NCBI RefSeq assembly: GCF_002995785.1
Contig: NZ_PVXO01000005.1
Span: 62,001-126,000, forward strand
Origin: Clostridium liquoris
Lineage (GTDB): Bacteria > Bacillota > Clostridia > Clostridiales > Clostridiaceae
Direction of reading: 5' to 3'
Length of the DNA: 64,000 nt
Shown here: one piece after another, positions 45,069 to 56,201 of the stretch
Position numbering within the stretch: the stretch's first letter is position 1
How the letters are laid out: each line of letters begins with the position of its first letter
Translations under genes and position numbers: made by a program
Notes under the pieces: model-generated
Seen by the model: the letters and a program-made list of their open reading frames with translations, nothing else
Told to the model about the DNA's origin: nothing
The model's database searches: none

Positions 45069-45962
45069 ATGAGATTCGTAATTGTTACTGGATTATCGGG
45101 TGCAGGGAAAACTCAAGCTATTAGAAGTTTCGAGGATTTAGGATATTTTTGTGTAGATAATTTACCTCCTACATTAATGCCTAAATTTGCGGAAGCCTGT
45201 TATAAAACTGATGGCAGAATAGACAAAATAGCATTGGTAATAGATATAAGAGGTGGAGAATTCTTTGATGATTTATTTGAAAGTTTAAAATATATTAAAC
45301 TTGAAGGATATAAATATGAAATATTATTTCTAGATGCTTCAGATGAGGTATTGGTAAAGAGATTTAAAGAATCTAGACGAAAACATCCTTTAGCCCCTGA
45401 TGGAAGAATTTTGAATGGTATATTATTAGAGAGAAGCAGATTAAGAGAGGTTAAAGATAGATCCGATAATATAATAGACACATCTAAGTTTTCAACTATG
45501 AAATTAAGGGAAGAAATTACTAGGATATATGGAGAAGCAGGACAAATTGAAAATGAACTTATCATAACAGTAGTATCTTTCGGATTCAAATATGGTATTC
45601 CTTTAGATTCAGATTTGGTATTTGACGTAAGATTTTTGCCTAATCCATATTATATATCAGAATTAAAGAACCACTCAGGCAATGATAAAGATGTAATAGA
45701 TTATGTTATGGGTTATGATGTAACCAATAATTTTATAGATAAATTAGAGGATATGTTAGAATTTTTAATACCAAATTATTTGCAGGAGGGTAAGAGGCAG
45801 CTTATTGTATCAATAGGTTGTACAGGAGGAAGACATAGATCAGTTGCAATAGCTAATGCCATTTATAATAGGTTAAAAAATAAGGGACATAAGGTAAACA
45901 TTGACCATAGGGATATAGAAGAAGATGTTAATAAGGGTGGTAAAAAATATGAAAATAATTGA
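45069..45962 (+). CDS. rapZ: RapZ/YvcJ family nucleotide-binding protein
   Basis: A 297-residue P-loop protein. Walker A is GLSGAGKT at residues 8-15; other conserved stretches are [16 protein letters not shown] near 19-34, [10 protein letters not shown] near 107, RFLPNPYY near 190-197, and [16 protein letters not shown] near 255-270. Enteric RapZ controls glmZ RNA and amino-sugar synthesis; Firmicute YvcJ hydrolyses nucleotides and affects competence and RNA handling. AGGAGGAAC precedes the ATG. It overlaps yvcK by 14 bases in the usual rapZ-yvcK-whiA set. Confidence 0.94.
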   Translation: MRFVIVTGLSGAGKTQAIRSFEDLGYFCVDNLPPTLMPKFAEACYKTDGRIDKIALVIDIRGGEFFDDLFESLKYIKLEGYKYEILFLDASDEVLVKRFKESRRKHPLAPDGRILNGILLERSRLREVKDRSDNIIDTSKFSTMKLREEITRIYGEAGQIENELIITVVSFGFKYGIPLDSDLVFDVRFLPNPYYISELKNHSGNDKDVIDYVMGYDVTNNFIDKLEDMLEFLIPNYLQEGKRQLIVSIGCTGGRHRSVAIANAIYNRLKNKGHKVNIDHRDIEEDVNKGGKKYENN

Positions 45963-47277
45963 TTGGCTAAGACCGGGTATAAAAGTAAAGAGATGGATTT
46001 TACTTGCTGCCATGGGTATACTTTTTATTGCCTTCGCTCTAATCGAATTTGTGAGACATAGATTATATAGTGTTTATTATATTTCTTTTTATATATTTTT
46101 GATTATTACAGGAGTATTTATTATATATATATCAGTAACTCAGAGCATGAAATCAATTATAGCCCTTATAAATAAAGGATATTTAAATGTATCTTTAGAT
46201 TCTAAAAAATTAGAGACTTTAATTTATGAAAAGAGGCTATTGGTTAAAGGACCTAAAATTGTAGCCATAGGTGGTGGAACGGGTTTGTCTACCATGTTAA
46301 GGGGATTAAAATACTATACTTCTAACATTACAGCCATAGTTACCGTAGCAGATGATGGAGGCGGTTCTGGAGATTTAAGAGAAGATTTAGGTATATTGCC
46401 TCCAGGGGATATTAGAAACTGCATATTGGCTTTATCTGATACAGAACCTTTAATGGAGGAATTGTTACAGTATAGATTTAAGGATGGCAGACTAAAGAAT
46501 CAAAATTTTGGTAATTTGTTTTTAGCAGCTATGAATGGTATTTCAGGTAATTTTGAAGAAGCTGTTCAGAAGATGAGTTCAGTTTTAGCCGTAACTGGTA
46601 AAGTAGTACCTGTGACTTTAGACAATTTAACTTTAACTGCTAGACTTAAAAATGGATCTATTGTAAAAGGTGAATCAAATATTCCCAAAGAAACTATTAA
46701 TCAAAATAGCCCTATTGAAAGAGTTTTTATTGAGCCTATGGATGCAAAAGCATTATCGGAGGCCGTAAATGCTATAAGAGAGGCAGACGCTATTATATTA
46801 GGGCCCGGTAGTTTATATACCAGTGTTATACCTAATCTATTAGTAAAAGACATAAGTTCAGCAATACAAAAAACCGATGCTGTTAAAATATATGTATCAA
46901 ATATAATGACACAGCCTGGTGAGACTGACGGTTATACTGTTTCTGACCATATAAAGTCCATATTTAAGCATGGAGGTAACGGTATAGTTGATTACGTTAT
47001 AGTAAATGTAGGAAAAGTGGAAAAGGAAATGGAAGGAAGATATAAAGAAGAGGCATCTCACTTAGTTCAAATAGATGAGGAAGAGATAAAAAATTTAAAT
47101 GTGAAGATAATTGGTGGAGACTTCGTGAGTGTTAAAAATGGATTGATTAGGCATAACTCTGAAAAGCTAGCATCTATTTTAATCGAAACCATAATGGACA
47201 AAAAGCTATTATATGATAGGAAAAAGATAATAGAATATTTCTACTTATCAGAAAGACTAAAAGAAAAAAATAAATAG
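45949..47277 (+). CDS. yvcK: YvcK/GlmR family protein, gluconeogenesis and cell-wall regulator
   Basis: A 442-residue member of the CofD-like family, with two N-terminal membrane helices (about 15-35 and 40-62) that many homologues also carry. The UDP-sugar-binding core has [17 protein letters not shown] near residues 105-121, [18 protein letters not shown] near 131-148 and [12 protein letters not shown]. The B. subtilis protein stimulates GlmS when UDP-GlcNAc is low. An earlier frame opening at 45925 is not used; AAGGGTGG is 8 bases before ATG 45949, and the start overlaps the rapZ end. Confidence 0.93.
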   Translation: MKIIDWLRPGIKVKRWILLAAMGILFIAFALIEFVRHRLYSVYYISFYIFLIITGVFIIYISVTQSMKSIIALINKGYLNVSLDSKKLETLIYEKRLLVKGPKIVAIGGGTGLSTMLRGLKYYTSNITAIVTVADDGGGSGDLREDLGILPPGDIRNCILALSDTEPLMEELLQYRFKDGRLKNQNFGNLFLAAMNGISGNFEEAVQKMSSVLAVTGKVVPVTLDNLTLTARLKNGSIVKGESNIPKETINQNSPIERVFIEPMDAKALSEAVNAIREADAIILGPGSLYTSVIPNLLVKDISSAIQKTDAVKIYVSNIMTQPGETDGYTVSDHIKSIFKHGGNGIVDYVIVNVGKVEKEMEGRYKEEASHLVQIDEEEIKNLNVKIIGGDFVSVKNGLIRHNSEKLASILIETIMDKKLLYDRKKIIEYFYLSERLKEKNK

Positions 47278-47290
47278 GGAGTAGGAAATT

Positions 47291-48244
47291 ATGTCATTTT
47301 CAGCTAAGGTAAAAAATGAGGTTTGTAGATACACACAATTGAGTAAAGAAGAGGCTTTGGCAGAATTATCTGCAATAATGAGAGTAAGTGGTACTTTAAC
47401 TTTTGCAGGGAATAGACATATCAGCTTTAAGATTACTACAGAGAATCCTGCTATAGCAAGACTTGTATTTAAGCTTTTAAAAGAACATTTTAGTATTCAT
47501 ACTAAAATAATGGTTAAAAAAGGCAATACATTTAAGAAAAATAATGTTTATATGATTATTATAACAGAAGATATGAATGTTAAGGAATTGTTAAAAGAGG
47601 TAGAGGTATTAAAGGGTGAAGATGGGATACTAGTTTTAAACTACGATATATCTCAGAACATAGTATATGATGATAAGACAAGAAGAGCTTATATTAGAGG
47701 CGCCTTTCTTGGAGGAGGAAGTATAAGTAATCCAGAAAAAACTTATCATCTAGAGTTTGTAACACACAATGATAACTATGCGGAAAACATGTGTAAAGTT
47801 ATAAATAGTTATGGATTAGCTTCTAAAGTAATTCAGAGAAAGAATAGTTATATTGTGTATATAAAAGAAGGAGAACAAATAATTGATCTATTAAATATAA
47901 TAGGTGCACACTCATCTCTTTTGGAATTAGAAAATATTAGAATAATGAAAGAAATGAGAAATAATGTTAATAGATTAGTAAATTGTGAAACAGCAAATTT
48001 GAGTAAAACTGTAAATGCAGCAGTTAGACAAGTAGAGAGCATTAAACTTATACAAAATGAGATAGGGCTTCAGCGTCTTCCCAAGAATCTAAGGGATGTG
48101 GCAGAATTAAGGCTGAAATCTCCCGATGAATCTTTAAAGGAATTAGGGGAAATGTTAAATCCACCAGTGGGTAAATCTGGTGTAAATCACAGGTTAAGAA
48201 GAATTGAAAAAATAGCAGATGAACTTAGAAGAGAAGGAAGGTAA
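47291..48244 (+). CDS. whiA: WhiA-type DNA-binding protein
   Basis: A 317-residue protein with an N-terminal LAGLIDADG-like domain (about 90-210; RRAYIRGAFLGGGSISNPEKTYHLEF) that lacks nuclease activity in the family, and a C-terminal helix-turn-helix (about 225-315; LPKNLRDVAELRLKSPDESL, then GKSGVNHRLRRI). In actinobacteria it controls sporulation division; in Firmicutes it affects division and growth without clear transcription effects. AGGGAGTAGG precedes the ATG, 13 bases after yvcK. Confidence 0.95.
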   Translation: MSFSAKVKNEVCRYTQLSKEEALAELSAIMRVSGTLTFAGNRHISFKITTENPAIARLVFKLLKEHFSIHTKIMVKKGNTFKKNNVYMIIITEDMNVKELLKEVEVLKGEDGILVLNYDISQNIVYDDKTRRAYIRGAFLGGGSISNPEKTYHLEFVTHNDNYAENMCKVINSYGLASKVIQRKNSYIVYIKEGEQIIDLLNIIGAHSSLLELENIRIMKEMRNNVNRLVNCETANLSKTVNAAVRQVESIKLIQNEIGLQRLPKNLRDVAELRLKSPDESLKELGEMLNPPVGKSGVNHRLRRIEKIADELRREGR

Positions 48245-48253
48245 AGCTTACAC

Positions 48254-49582
48254 ATGTCAAAGCATGAAGAAGTTATCAAATATATTACAAATTTATCAGT
48301 AGGAACTAAGATTTCTGTTAGAACTATGGCAAGTCTATTGGGCATAAGTGAAGGCACAGCCTATAGAGCTATAAAAGATTGTGATGACATGGGGATTGTA
48401 ACCACTATACCGAGAGTTGGAACTGTAAGAATAGAGAAGGTAGAGAAAAAGAAAAAAGAGGTATTAACCTTTGGAGAAATTGTTGGCATAGTAGATGGTA
48501 GTATAGCTGCGGGCAAATCTGGAATCCATAAAACCTTGGATAAGTTTAAAATCGGGGCTATGACTCCAGAAGCTATTAAAGAATATATAACACCTGGCTG
48601 CTTACTAATAGTAGGAAACAGAGAAGAAGTACAAAAATTAGCTTTATTAAATGAATGTGGAATAATAATAACTGGTGGCTTTAAATGCAGTGATAATATT
48701 AAAAAATTAGCAGATGAAATGGAAATGCCAGTAATTTGTTCTTTGTATGATACTTTTACTGTAGCTAGCATGATTAATAAGGCCATTTCAGAAACTATAG
48801 TAAAAAAGGACATAGTTCTTGTAGAGGATATAATGGATTACAATTATCCTTATTTATATAATACGGACACAGTAAAAAAGTGGAGGATGTTAATAGATAG
48901 AACCTCAGAAGTTATGTTACCAGTAGTAAACAGAGAAATGAAGTTGGTTGGATTATTAACAATAAATGATTTATCTTCTGAATTAAATGATATTGATTTA
49001 ATTGAAAAGGTAATGAGAAAAAATACAATAACATTGGAAACTAAAACCACTGTAGCTTATGCTAGTCATGTAATGGATAGAGAAGGAATTCAGTTTTGCC
49101 CTGTAGTTGACAATAAAAAACTGGTGGGGGCAGTAAGAAGAAAGGACATAATGACAGCGCTGCGATATGTGGCAAAACAGCCTAAGACAGAAGAAAATTT
49201 AGAGAGCATAGTACTAAAAAAGTTTAAATTTCAATGGGAAGGTGAACAAATGCATTTTCAGGGAAGGATAACCCCAGAAATGCTTGATCCAGTAGGCATT
49301 GCTTCCTGGAGTTCTTTAAATATGCTTCTTTCTTCAATGGCTGTATTGTGTTTAAAGGAAAAGAATAATATAAATTTATTTATGGACAGCATATCAACGT
49401 ATTTTATGAAACCAGTTCAAATGGATATGGATATTCATGCTTATGTAAATATTCTTGACAAGGGAAAGACATTATTTAAGGTTATGGATAGAAGTCCATG
49501 TAAAGTAGAAATCAATATGTATGATGATAAAAAGGATTTGATTGCTAAAGCCTGTTTATCTGCTAATGTTATTAGAAAATAA
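48254..49582 (+). CDS. DRTGG-CBS-hotdog domain protein (YtoI-like)
   Basis: A 442-residue protein with four parts: an N-terminal helix-turn-helix (about 15-60; LLGISEGTAYRAIKDC), a DRTGG domain (about 75-180), a pair of CBS domains (about 185-310; binding of adenine nucleotides is usual), and a hotdog-fold domain (about 330-440) like 4HBT thioesterases. This layout matches B. subtilis YtoI, which sits next to genes of central metabolism. The function is unproven; nucleotide-responsive control of an acyl-CoA or DNA target is possible. It lies between whiA and dnaE. Confidence 0.88.
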   Translation: MSKHEEVIKYITNLSVGTKISVRTMASLLGISEGTAYRAIKDCDDMGIVTTIPRVGTVRIEKVEKKKKEVLTFGEIVGIVDGSIAAGKSGIHKTLDKFKIGAMTPEAIKEYITPGCLLIVGNREEVQKLALLNECGIIITGGFKCSDNIKKLADEMEMPVICSLYDTFTVASMINKAISETIVKKDIVLVEDIMDYNYPYLYNTDTVKKWRMLIDRTSEVMLPVVNREMKLVGLLTINDLSSELNDIDLIEKVMRKNTITLETKTTVAYASHVMDREGIQFCPVVDNKKLVGAVRRKDIMTALRYVAKQPKTEENLESIVLKKFKFQWEGEQMHFQGRITPEMLDPVGIASWSSLNMLLSSMAVLCLKEKNNINLFMDSISTYFMKPVQMDMDIHAYVNILDKGKTLFKVMDRSPCKVEINMYDDKKDLIAKACLSANVIRK

Positions 49583-49618
49583 TAAGAAGAAGCTGCAATA
49601 AAAGAAAGGAGTGACCCT

Positions 49619-52600
49619 ATGGGGGAAAATGAAAACTCTAAGCATAAATGGGTTAGCTTACATCAGCATACGGAATACTCGCTTTTAGATTCTTCTGCAA
49701 AAATTCCGGAACTAATACAAAGGGCTAAAGAATTGGGTATGGAAAGTATAGCTATAACAGACCATGGTGTTATGTATGGGTGTGTAGAATTTTATAAGGA
49801 AGCGGTAGCCGCAGGAATTAAACCTATTATAGGATGTGAAATCTATGTAGCTCCAAAATCTATGTATATAAAGTGTAATGATAAAGATAATGAAAATCAA
49901 CACTTGGTATTGCTAGTTAAAAATGAAGTAGGATATAGAAATCTAATGAAGATTGTAAGTAAGGCATCTATAGAAGGATTTTATTATAAACCAAGAGTAG
50001 ACCATGATTTTTTAAAAGAACATAGTGAAGGCCTAATTGCTTTAAGCGCTTGCCTTGCTGGAGAAGTTCAATCTCAAATATTAAATGGTAATATAAAAAA
50101 GGCTGAAGAAACAGCTTTATTTTATAAAAATATATTCAAAGATGGTTTTTATTTGGAATTGCAATACCATGGAATGAAGGAACAATTAAAGGTTAATAAT
50201 GAACTTATAGATATGTCGAGAAGGCTGGATATACCATTGGTAGCTACTAATGATGTACATTATATAAGAAAAGAAGATTATAAACCTCATGATATACTTC
50301 TATGTATTCAAACCGGGAAAACTGTAGATGATGAAGAAAGAATGAGATATCCCTCAGATGAGTTTTATTTAAAATCTCCTGATGAAATGTACCAAATTTT
50401 TAGTCATGTTCCAGAAGCCTTGGAAAATACGGTTAATATAGCAGAGCAATGTAACTTTGACTATGAATTTCATAAGTCTAAGTTACCAAATTTCCCTCTT
50501 CCAAAGGAAGTTGACCACTATGAATATCTTAAGGATATATGTTATAAGGGATTAAAGGAAAGATATAGCCAGGTAACAAAGGATTTAGAGGACAGACTAC
50601 TGTATGAGTTAAAGGTAATTAAAGACATGGGATATGTGGATTACTTCCTTATAGTTTGGGATTTTATTAGGTTTGCAAGAGAAAATGGAATAATGACTGG
50701 TCCAGGCAGAGGTAGTGGAGCAGGTTCTATAGTTGCATATACTTTGGGTATCACAAAAATAGATCCAATTAAATATGGGCTTATTTTTGAAAGATTTTTG
50801 AATCCAGAAAGAGTTTCAATGCCAGATATAGATAGTGATTTTTGTTATGAAAGAAGACAAGAAGTTATTGATTATGTTGTTAATAAATATGGAGTAGATA
50901 ATGTATCACAGATTATAACCTTTGGTACCATGGCAGCAAGAGCTTGCATAAGAGATGTAGGAAGAGCTATGAATTATTCATACGCTGAAGTAGATAGAAT
51001 AGCTAAGATGATTCCTACTATGCTTAATATAACAATTGATAAAGCCCTGGAATTAAATCCGGAACTAAAGAAAGCTTATGAAGAAGAAGATAGAGTAAGG
51101 GAATTAATACAGGTAGCTAAAAAACTAGAAGGGCTGCCAAGGCATACATCAACTCATGCTGCGGGAGTAGTAATAGCATCTGAGCCTTTAGTAAACTATG
51201 TACCCCTTCAAAAAAATGAGGGTAACATAGTAACGCAATTTACCATGGGAACATTAGAAGAATTAGGCTTATTGAAGATGGACTTTTTAGGCTTAAGAAC
51301 ATTAACTGTAATAAGGGATGCCATAACTATGATAAGACAAAATAAAGGTGTTTTCATAGATTTAGATAAATTAGGCTTTGAAGATGAGGAAGTTTACAAA
51401 ATGATTAGTGAAGGTAAAACTGTAGGTGTATTTCAACTTGAGTCCCCTGGAATGACCAGTTTTATGAAAGAACTAAAACCGGATTCCTTGGAAGACATAA
51501 TAGCTGGAATAAGTCTTTATAGACCAGGACCTATGGCGGAAATACCTAAATATATTTCAAACAAAAAGAACCCTGATAAAATAGAATATTTAACCCCGGA
51601 ATTGGAGGGTATTCTTTCAGTTACCTATGGTTGCATGGTTTACCAAGAACAGGTAATGGAGATTGTTAGAAAATTGGCTGGGTATTCTATGGGAAGAAGT
51701 GACCTTGTAAGACGTGCCATGTCTAAAAAGAAACACAAGGTTATGGAAGAGGAAAGAAAGAATTTTATTTATGGTATTGTGGATGAAAACGGGAATATAG
51801 AGGTGCCAGGCTGCATACGTAATGGTATAAAAGAAGAAATAGCTAATAAAATATTTGACCAAATGGTGGATTTTGCTTCCTATGCATTTAATAAATCCCA
51901 TGCTGCTGCTTATGCAGTAATAGCTTATCAAACAGCTTATTTAATGAGATATTATCCAACAGAATTTATAGCAGCTATGCTAAATAGTGTGATGGGTAAT
52001 AACGAAAAAGTTGCCTATTATGTAAGGTTTGCCAATGAAAGAGGTATAGAAGTGCTGCCTCCAAATATAAATAAAAGCTATAGTAAATTTAATGCACAAG
52101 AAGACAAGATAATATTTGGTATGGCATCTATAAAAAATGTAGGAGTAAATGTAATAGAAAGTATAGTGAAATCTAGAAACGAAAAAGGTAACTTTATAGA
52201 TTTAATTGATTTTTGTAATAAGGTAGACTTAAGCTGTGTTAATAAAAGGGCTGTAGAAAGTTTGATAAAATCAGGAGCTTTTGATACTTTTGGAATATAT
52301 AGATCAAAAATGCTGGCAGTATACGAAAAGGTGTTAGATGGTGTAAATAATGATAGAAGGAAAAATATAGATGGACAGATAAATCTTTTCTTAGATTTTA
52401 AAGAAAGCACGGTAAAGATAGAATATCCTAATATAAATGAATTTGATAAAAAATATATATTAGCTATGGAAAAAGAAATGACAGGATTATATATATCAGG
52501 ACATCCACTTGAAGAATATAAGGATATATTAAATAGTAGTTCTATTACAAAAATACCTGAAATAATTGACTCTGAAACTTTAGAGGATGAGTTGGTAGAA

Positions 52601-53122
52601 CAAGAAAGAAAGATAAAGGATGGAGAGATAGTCAAAATAGGGGGAATTATTACTTCAGTAAATAAAAAGGTGACTAAAAATAATGAAATGATGGCTTTTA
52701 TAACCATAGAAGACCTATATTCCTCTATTGAAGTTATTGTATTTCCGAAAACCTTTAATAGGTATAGGGACTTAATTGATGCAGATTCAATGGTAATAGT
52801 AAAAGGAAGAGTAAATATAAGAGAAGGTGAACAGCCTAAGATATTGTGTGAAAATGTAGAAGCATTATGTGAAAATGGAGAAAAGCGCAATTCTTATAAT
52901 AAAATTTACATAAGAATTCAGCAAGAAAAGTATGTAAATGATGTTATGAAAAAATTAAAACCGGTATGTATACAATATAAAGGTAATATACCAATATATT
53001 TATATGTTAGTGAAAACAAAAGATCATTTTTAATTAATAAGAATTTATGGATAAATAGTGATAAAGAAATATTAACATATTTGAAAAATAGCTTTGGAGA
53101 AGAAAATGTAAAGGCTGTTTAG
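49619..53122 (+). CDS. dnaE: DNA polymerase III alpha subunit
   Basis: An 1167-residue replicative polymerase of the DnaE type. The N-terminal PHP domain has LHQHTEYSLLDSSAKI near residues 14-29 and ITDHGVMYGCVEFYK. The palm carries GPGRGSGAGSIVAYTLGIT near 361-379 and PDIDSDF near 402-408 (catalytic Asp residues). A tandem helix-hairpin-helix and an OB domain (about 990-1080) complete it. The length fits full-size DnaE, not the PolC type. AAAGGAGTGACC precedes the ATG. Confidence 0.97.
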   Translation: MGENENSKHKWVSLHQHTEYSLLDSSAKIPELIQRAKELGMESIAITDHGVMYGCVEFYKEAVAAGIKPIIGCEIYVAPKSMYIKCNDKDNENQHLVLLVKNEVGYRNLMKIVSKASIEGFYYKPRVDHDFLKEHSEGLIALSACLAGEVQSQILNGNIKKAEETALFYKNIFKDGFYLELQYHGMKEQLKVNNELIDMSRRLDIPLVATNDVHYIRKEDYKPHDILLCIQTGKTVDDEERMRYPSDEFYLKSPDEMYQIFSHVPEALENTVNIAEQCNFDYEFHKSKLPNFPLPKEVDHYEYLKDICYKGLKERYSQVTKDLEDRLLYELKVIKDMGYVDYFLIVWDFIRFARENGIMTGPGRGSGAGSIVAYTLGITKIDPIKYGLIFERFLNPERVSMPDIDSDFCYERRQEVIDYVVNKYGVDNVSQIITFGTMAARACIRDVGRAMNYSYAEVDRIAKMIPTMLNITIDKALELNPELKKAYEEEDRVRELIQVAKKLEGLPRHTSTHAAGVVIASEPLVNYVPLQKNEGNIVTQFTMGTLEELGLLKMDFLGLRTLTVIRDAITMIRQNKGVFIDLDKLGFEDEEVYKMISEGKTVGVFQLESPGMTSFMKELKPDSLEDIIAGISLYRPGPMAEIPKYISNKKNPDKIEYLTPELEGILSVTYGCMVYQEQVMEIVRKLAGYSMGRSDLVRRAMSKKKHKVMEEERKNFIYGIVDENGNIEVPGCIRNGIKEEIANKIFDQMVDFASYAFNKSHAAAYAVIAYQTAYLMRYYPTEFIAAMLNSVMGNNEKVAYYVRFANERGIEVLPPNINKSYSKFNAQEDKIIFGMASIKNVGVNVIESIVKSRNEKGNFIDLIDFCNKVDLSCVNKRAVESLIKSGAFDTFGIYRSKMLAVYEKVLDGVNNDRRKNIDGQINLFLDFKESTVKIEYPNINEFDKKYILAMEKEMTGLYISGHPLEEYKDILNSSSITKIPEIIDSETLEDELVEQERKIKDGEIVKIGGIITSVNKKVTKNNEMMAFITIEDLYSSIEVIVFPKTFNRYRDLIDADSMVIVKGRVNIREGEQPKILCENVEALCENGEKRNSYNKIYIRIQQEKYVNDVMKKLKPVCIQYKGNIPIYLYVSENKRSFLINKNLWINSDKEILTYLKNSFGEENVKAV

Positions 53123-53144
53123 AATAATAGTATATTTATCACGG

Positions 53145-53215
53145 AAAGTAAGCAAAATATTATAGAAAAGATGATTGTTATCATTACATTCTTTAATACT
53201 TTGCTTACTTTTACT
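53145..53215 (+). terminator. Terminator after dnaE
   Basis: AAAGTAAGCAAA (53145-53156) pairs with TTTGCTTACTTT (53200-53211), with a further pairing-rich 43-base insert as the loop. Confidence 0.7.
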
Positions 53216-53233
53216 AATTATTTATATAAATCA

Positions 53234-53262
53234 TTGCATATTTTACTTAATATTATTAAAAT
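53234..53262 (+). promoter_or_regulatory. Possible promoter of pfkA-pyk
   Basis: TTGCAT at 53234-53239, a 17-base spacer and TAAAAT at 53257-53262. Confidence 0.45.
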
Positions 53263-53342
53263 TAATAATATAGGTATAGAAGTTTTATTTTATAAAATAA
53301 GTGGGACTAAAAATGTCCAAGCGGTAACATAGGAGGTATAAT

Positions 53343-54302
53343 ATGAAAAAGATTGCTGTTTTAACAAGTGGTGGAGACGCTCCAGGTATGAATGCTGCTA
53401 TAAGAGCAGTGGTTAGGACAGGTTTGGATAAAAAACTAACAGTTATGGGAATACAGAGAGGCTTTAGCGGCCTTATAAATGGTGAAATATTTGAAATGGA
53501 CAGGAGAAGTGTTGCAGACATAATACAGAGAGGCGGAACTGTATTAAGAACGGCTAGAAGCGAAGAGTTTAAGACTGAAGCGGGTCAGAAGAAGGGGGCA
53601 GCAATTTTAAATGCCTTTGGAATAGATGGTCTTGTAGTAATTGGAGGAGATGGTTCTTTTCATGGTGCGAGGGCATTATCGAAATATGGAATTAATACTG
53701 TAGGACTTCCAGGAACTATAGATAATGACTTAGCTTACACTGATTATACTATAGGTTTTGATACTGCAGTAAATACAGTATTGGATGCTATAAATAAACT
53801 AAGGGATACATCCAGCTCTCATGAAAGAGTAAGTGTTGTGGAAGTTATGGGCAGAAATTGTGGAGATATAGCTTTATATGCAGGATTAGCAGGGGGAGCA
53901 GAAAGCATTATTGTTCCTGAAAAAGGCTATGATATAAATGAATTATGTAGAACTATATTAGAAGGCAAACTAAGAGGCAAGAGACATAACTTAGTCATTG
54001 TTGCAGAGGGCGTAGGTGGAGCTAATGATATTGCTAAGAAGGTAGAAGAGGTTACTGGAATAGGAGCAAGAGCAACAATATTAGGGCATATTCAAAGAGG
54101 AGGGAGTCCAACTTCTAATGATAGAATATTAGCATCTAGATTAGGGTATAGAGCGGTTGAGCTATTGATGGAAGGGAAATCCTCAAAGGTTGTAGGCGTA
54201 AAAGGTGGAAATGTAATAGATGTAGATATAGATAAAGCATTGGCAATGGAAAGGAAGTTTGATGAGAAGTTATATAACATAGCAATTGCATTATCGTATT
54301 AA
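53343..54302 (+). CDS. pfkA: ATP-dependent 6-phosphofructokinase
   Basis: A 319-residue glycolytic enzyme phosphorylating fructose 6-phosphate. ATP-binding [15 protein letters not shown] is at about residues 8-22, GGDGS near 102-106, and the catalytic PGTIDNDL near 124-131. [11 protein letters not shown] and [14 protein letters not shown] form the substrate site. The Gly in GGDGS marks ATP (not PPi) use. Length is standard (319-320). AGGAGG precedes the ATG. The pyk gene follows after 29 bases. Confidence 0.97.
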   Translation: MKKIAVLTSGGDAPGMNAAIRAVVRTGLDKKLTVMGIQRGFSGLINGEIFEMDRRSVADIIQRGGTVLRTARSEEFKTEAGQKKGAAILNAFGIDGLVVIGGDGSFHGARALSKYGINTVGLPGTIDNDLAYTDYTIGFDTAVNTVLDAINKLRDTSSSHERVSVVEVMGRNCGDIALYAGLAGGAESIIVPEKGYDINELCRTILEGKLRGKRHNLVIVAEGVGGANDIAKKVEEVTGIGARATILGHIQRGGSPTSNDRILASRLGYRAVELLMEGKSSKVVGVKGGNVIDVDIDKALAMERKFDEKLYNIAIALSY

Positions 54303-54331
54303 TAGAGTGTATATAAGGGGAGGAATGTTTT

Positions 54332-56089
54332 ATGCAAAAAACTAAAATGGTTTTTACAATTGGACCAGCAAGTGATAAGGAGGATATATTAAGTGAATTA
54401 ATAAAGGCAGGGATGAGTGCTTCAAGACATAATTTTTCCCATGGAACTCATGAAGAACATAGAACAAGAATAGAATTGGTAAGAAAACTCAGCCAAAAGT
54501 TTGGCAAGCAGATAGCAATAATACTTGATACTAAGGGACCAGAAATTAGAACTGGTGATTTTCAAAATGGCAAAGTAGAGCTATTAGAGGGGAATAAATT
54601 CACAATATATTGTGGAGAAGAAGTAATGGGTGATGAAACAAAATGTTCAATAACCTATGATGGACTTTCAGAGGATGTAAAACCTGGCAACATGATACTT
54701 ATAGATGATGGTCTTATTGGAATGGAAGTGCAGGAAGTTGAAGAAAATAAGATCCACTGTATTATTAAAAATAACGGTTCTATAGGGAATCATAAAGGAG
54801 TAAATGTACCTGGTGTAGTTACATCATTACCATCTTTAACGGATAAAGATAAAGATGACTTAAAATTTGGATGTGAATTAGGGGTAGATATAATTGCTGC
54901 TTCATTCATAAGAAAGGCTTCTGATGTCTTAGCTATTAGAAAGGTATTAGAACAAAATGGCGGAAGTGATATACAGATTTTCTCAAAGATAGAAAATCAT
55001 CAAGGGGTAGAAAATATTGATGAAATAATTAGATTTTCCGATGGAATAATGGTAGCAAGAGGAGATATGGGAGTAGAGATTCCAATAGAACAAGTTCCTT
55101 TAATTCAAAAAATGATTATAGAAAAATGTAATAAATCAGGAAAAGCAGTTATTACTGCTACACAAATGCTTGATTCAATGATCAGAAATCCAAGACCAAC
55201 AAGAGCTGAGGCATCGGACATAGCAAATGCTATATTAGATGGTACGGATGCTATAATGTTGAGTGGAGAAACAGCTGGAGGAAAATATCCAATAGAGGCA
55301 GCTAGAACTATGTCTAGAATAGCTAAGGCTGCAGAATCCAAAATTGATTATGAAATTACTTTAAACAAAAATAGAGAATCTCATGTATTAAATGTAGCTA
55401 ATGCTATAAGCATTGCAACTTGTACAACTGCAACAGAATTAAATGCTTCTGCTATAATTACAGCTACCCAAAGTGGCCATACAGCTAGAATGGTTTCAAA
55501 ATATAGACCTGCCTGCCCAATTATTGCTGTAACTCCAAGTAAAAGTGTTGCAAGGAAATTGGCTTTAAATTGGGGGGTATTTCCTATATTAACTAATAAA
55601 GTAGAATCCACAGATGAACTTATTGAAACCTCTGTTGAAATGGCATTAGAATCGGGGTATGTAAACAAAGGAGATCTAGTAGTAATTGCTGCTGGAATAC
55701 CTGTTAGTTATTCAGGAACCACCAATATGCTAAAGGTTCATGTGGTAGGAGATATTTTAGTCCAAGGAAGAGGAGCTGGAATAAATCCAGGTTATGGCAC
55801 AGTAAAGATTGTAAATAGTCCAAAACAGGCGAATGAAATTATAGAACAGGGTGATATACTAGTAATCAAAAATTCAGATATTGAATACATTTCTGTACTA
55901 GATAGGGTTGGAGGAGTAATAACAGAAAAGGGTGGATTAACTTCACACTTAGCTATAGAGTGTATTACTCAGGAAATACCTTATATCTGTGGTGCAGGTG
56001 GAGCAATGGAAGTATTAAAAAGTGGTTCCTTTGTGACTATGGATGTAAAAAGAGGAATTGTGTACAATGGAAAGGTTACAATTTCATAA
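54332..56089 (+). CDS. pyk: Pyruvate kinase with C-terminal PEP-utilising-type domain
   Basis: A 585-residue enzyme making ATP and pyruvate from PEP. The barrel has TKMVFTIGPASD at the start, LDTKGPEIRTGD near 68-79, and MVARGDMGVEIP and TATQMLDSM near 239-276. The extra C-terminal domain (about 490-585) has GGVITEKGGLTSHLAI near 527-542, the phospho-His domain found in Bacillus and clostridial enzymes, where it is not needed for catalysis. It is in one operon with pfkA. A hairpin terminator follows. Confidence 0.97.
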   Translation: MQKTKMVFTIGPASDKEDILSELIKAGMSASRHNFSHGTHEEHRTRIELVRKLSQKFGKQIAIILDTKGPEIRTGDFQNGKVELLEGNKFTIYCGEEVMGDETKCSITYDGLSEDVKPGNMILIDDGLIGMEVQEVEENKIHCIIKNNGSIGNHKGVNVPGVVTSLPSLTDKDKDDLKFGCELGVDIIAASFIRKASDVLAIRKVLEQNGGSDIQIFSKIENHQGVENIDEIIRFSDGIMVARGDMGVEIPIEQVPLIQKMIIEKCNKSGKAVITATQMLDSMIRNPRPTRAEASDIANAILDGTDAIMLSGETAGGKYPIEAARTMSRIAKAAESKIDYEITLNKNRESHVLNVANAISIATCTTATELNASAIITATQSGHTARMVSKYRPACPIIAVTPSKSVARKLALNWGVFPILTNKVESTDELIETSVEMALESGYVNKGDLVVIAAGIPVSYSGTTNMLKVHVVGDILVQGRGAGINPGYGTVKIVNSPKQANEIIEQGDILVIKNSDIEYISVLDRVGGVITEKGGLTSHLAIECITQEIPYICGAGGAMEVLKSGSFVTMDVKRGIVYNGKVTIS

Positions 56090-56107
56090 ATTGATGAATA
56101 GTATTTA

Positions 56108-56135
56108 AGAGTGTCTGCTGTCAGGCACTTTTTTT
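56108..56135 (+). terminator. Terminator after pyk
   Basis: AGTGTCTG (56110-56117) pairs with CAGGCACT (56122-56129, one G-U pair), then seven T. Confidence 0.85.
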
Positions 56136-56201
56136 AAAATTGACAACCCAATATATCAAATGTAGAATTAAATTAAAATATGGTAAAGGGAGATGTTATA
56201 T

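Noticed and set aside
52078-52890. 270-codon minus-strand frame inside dnaE
   Set aside because: Antisense shadow of a strongly coding plus-strand gene; composition mirrors dnaE codons and no start signal is present.
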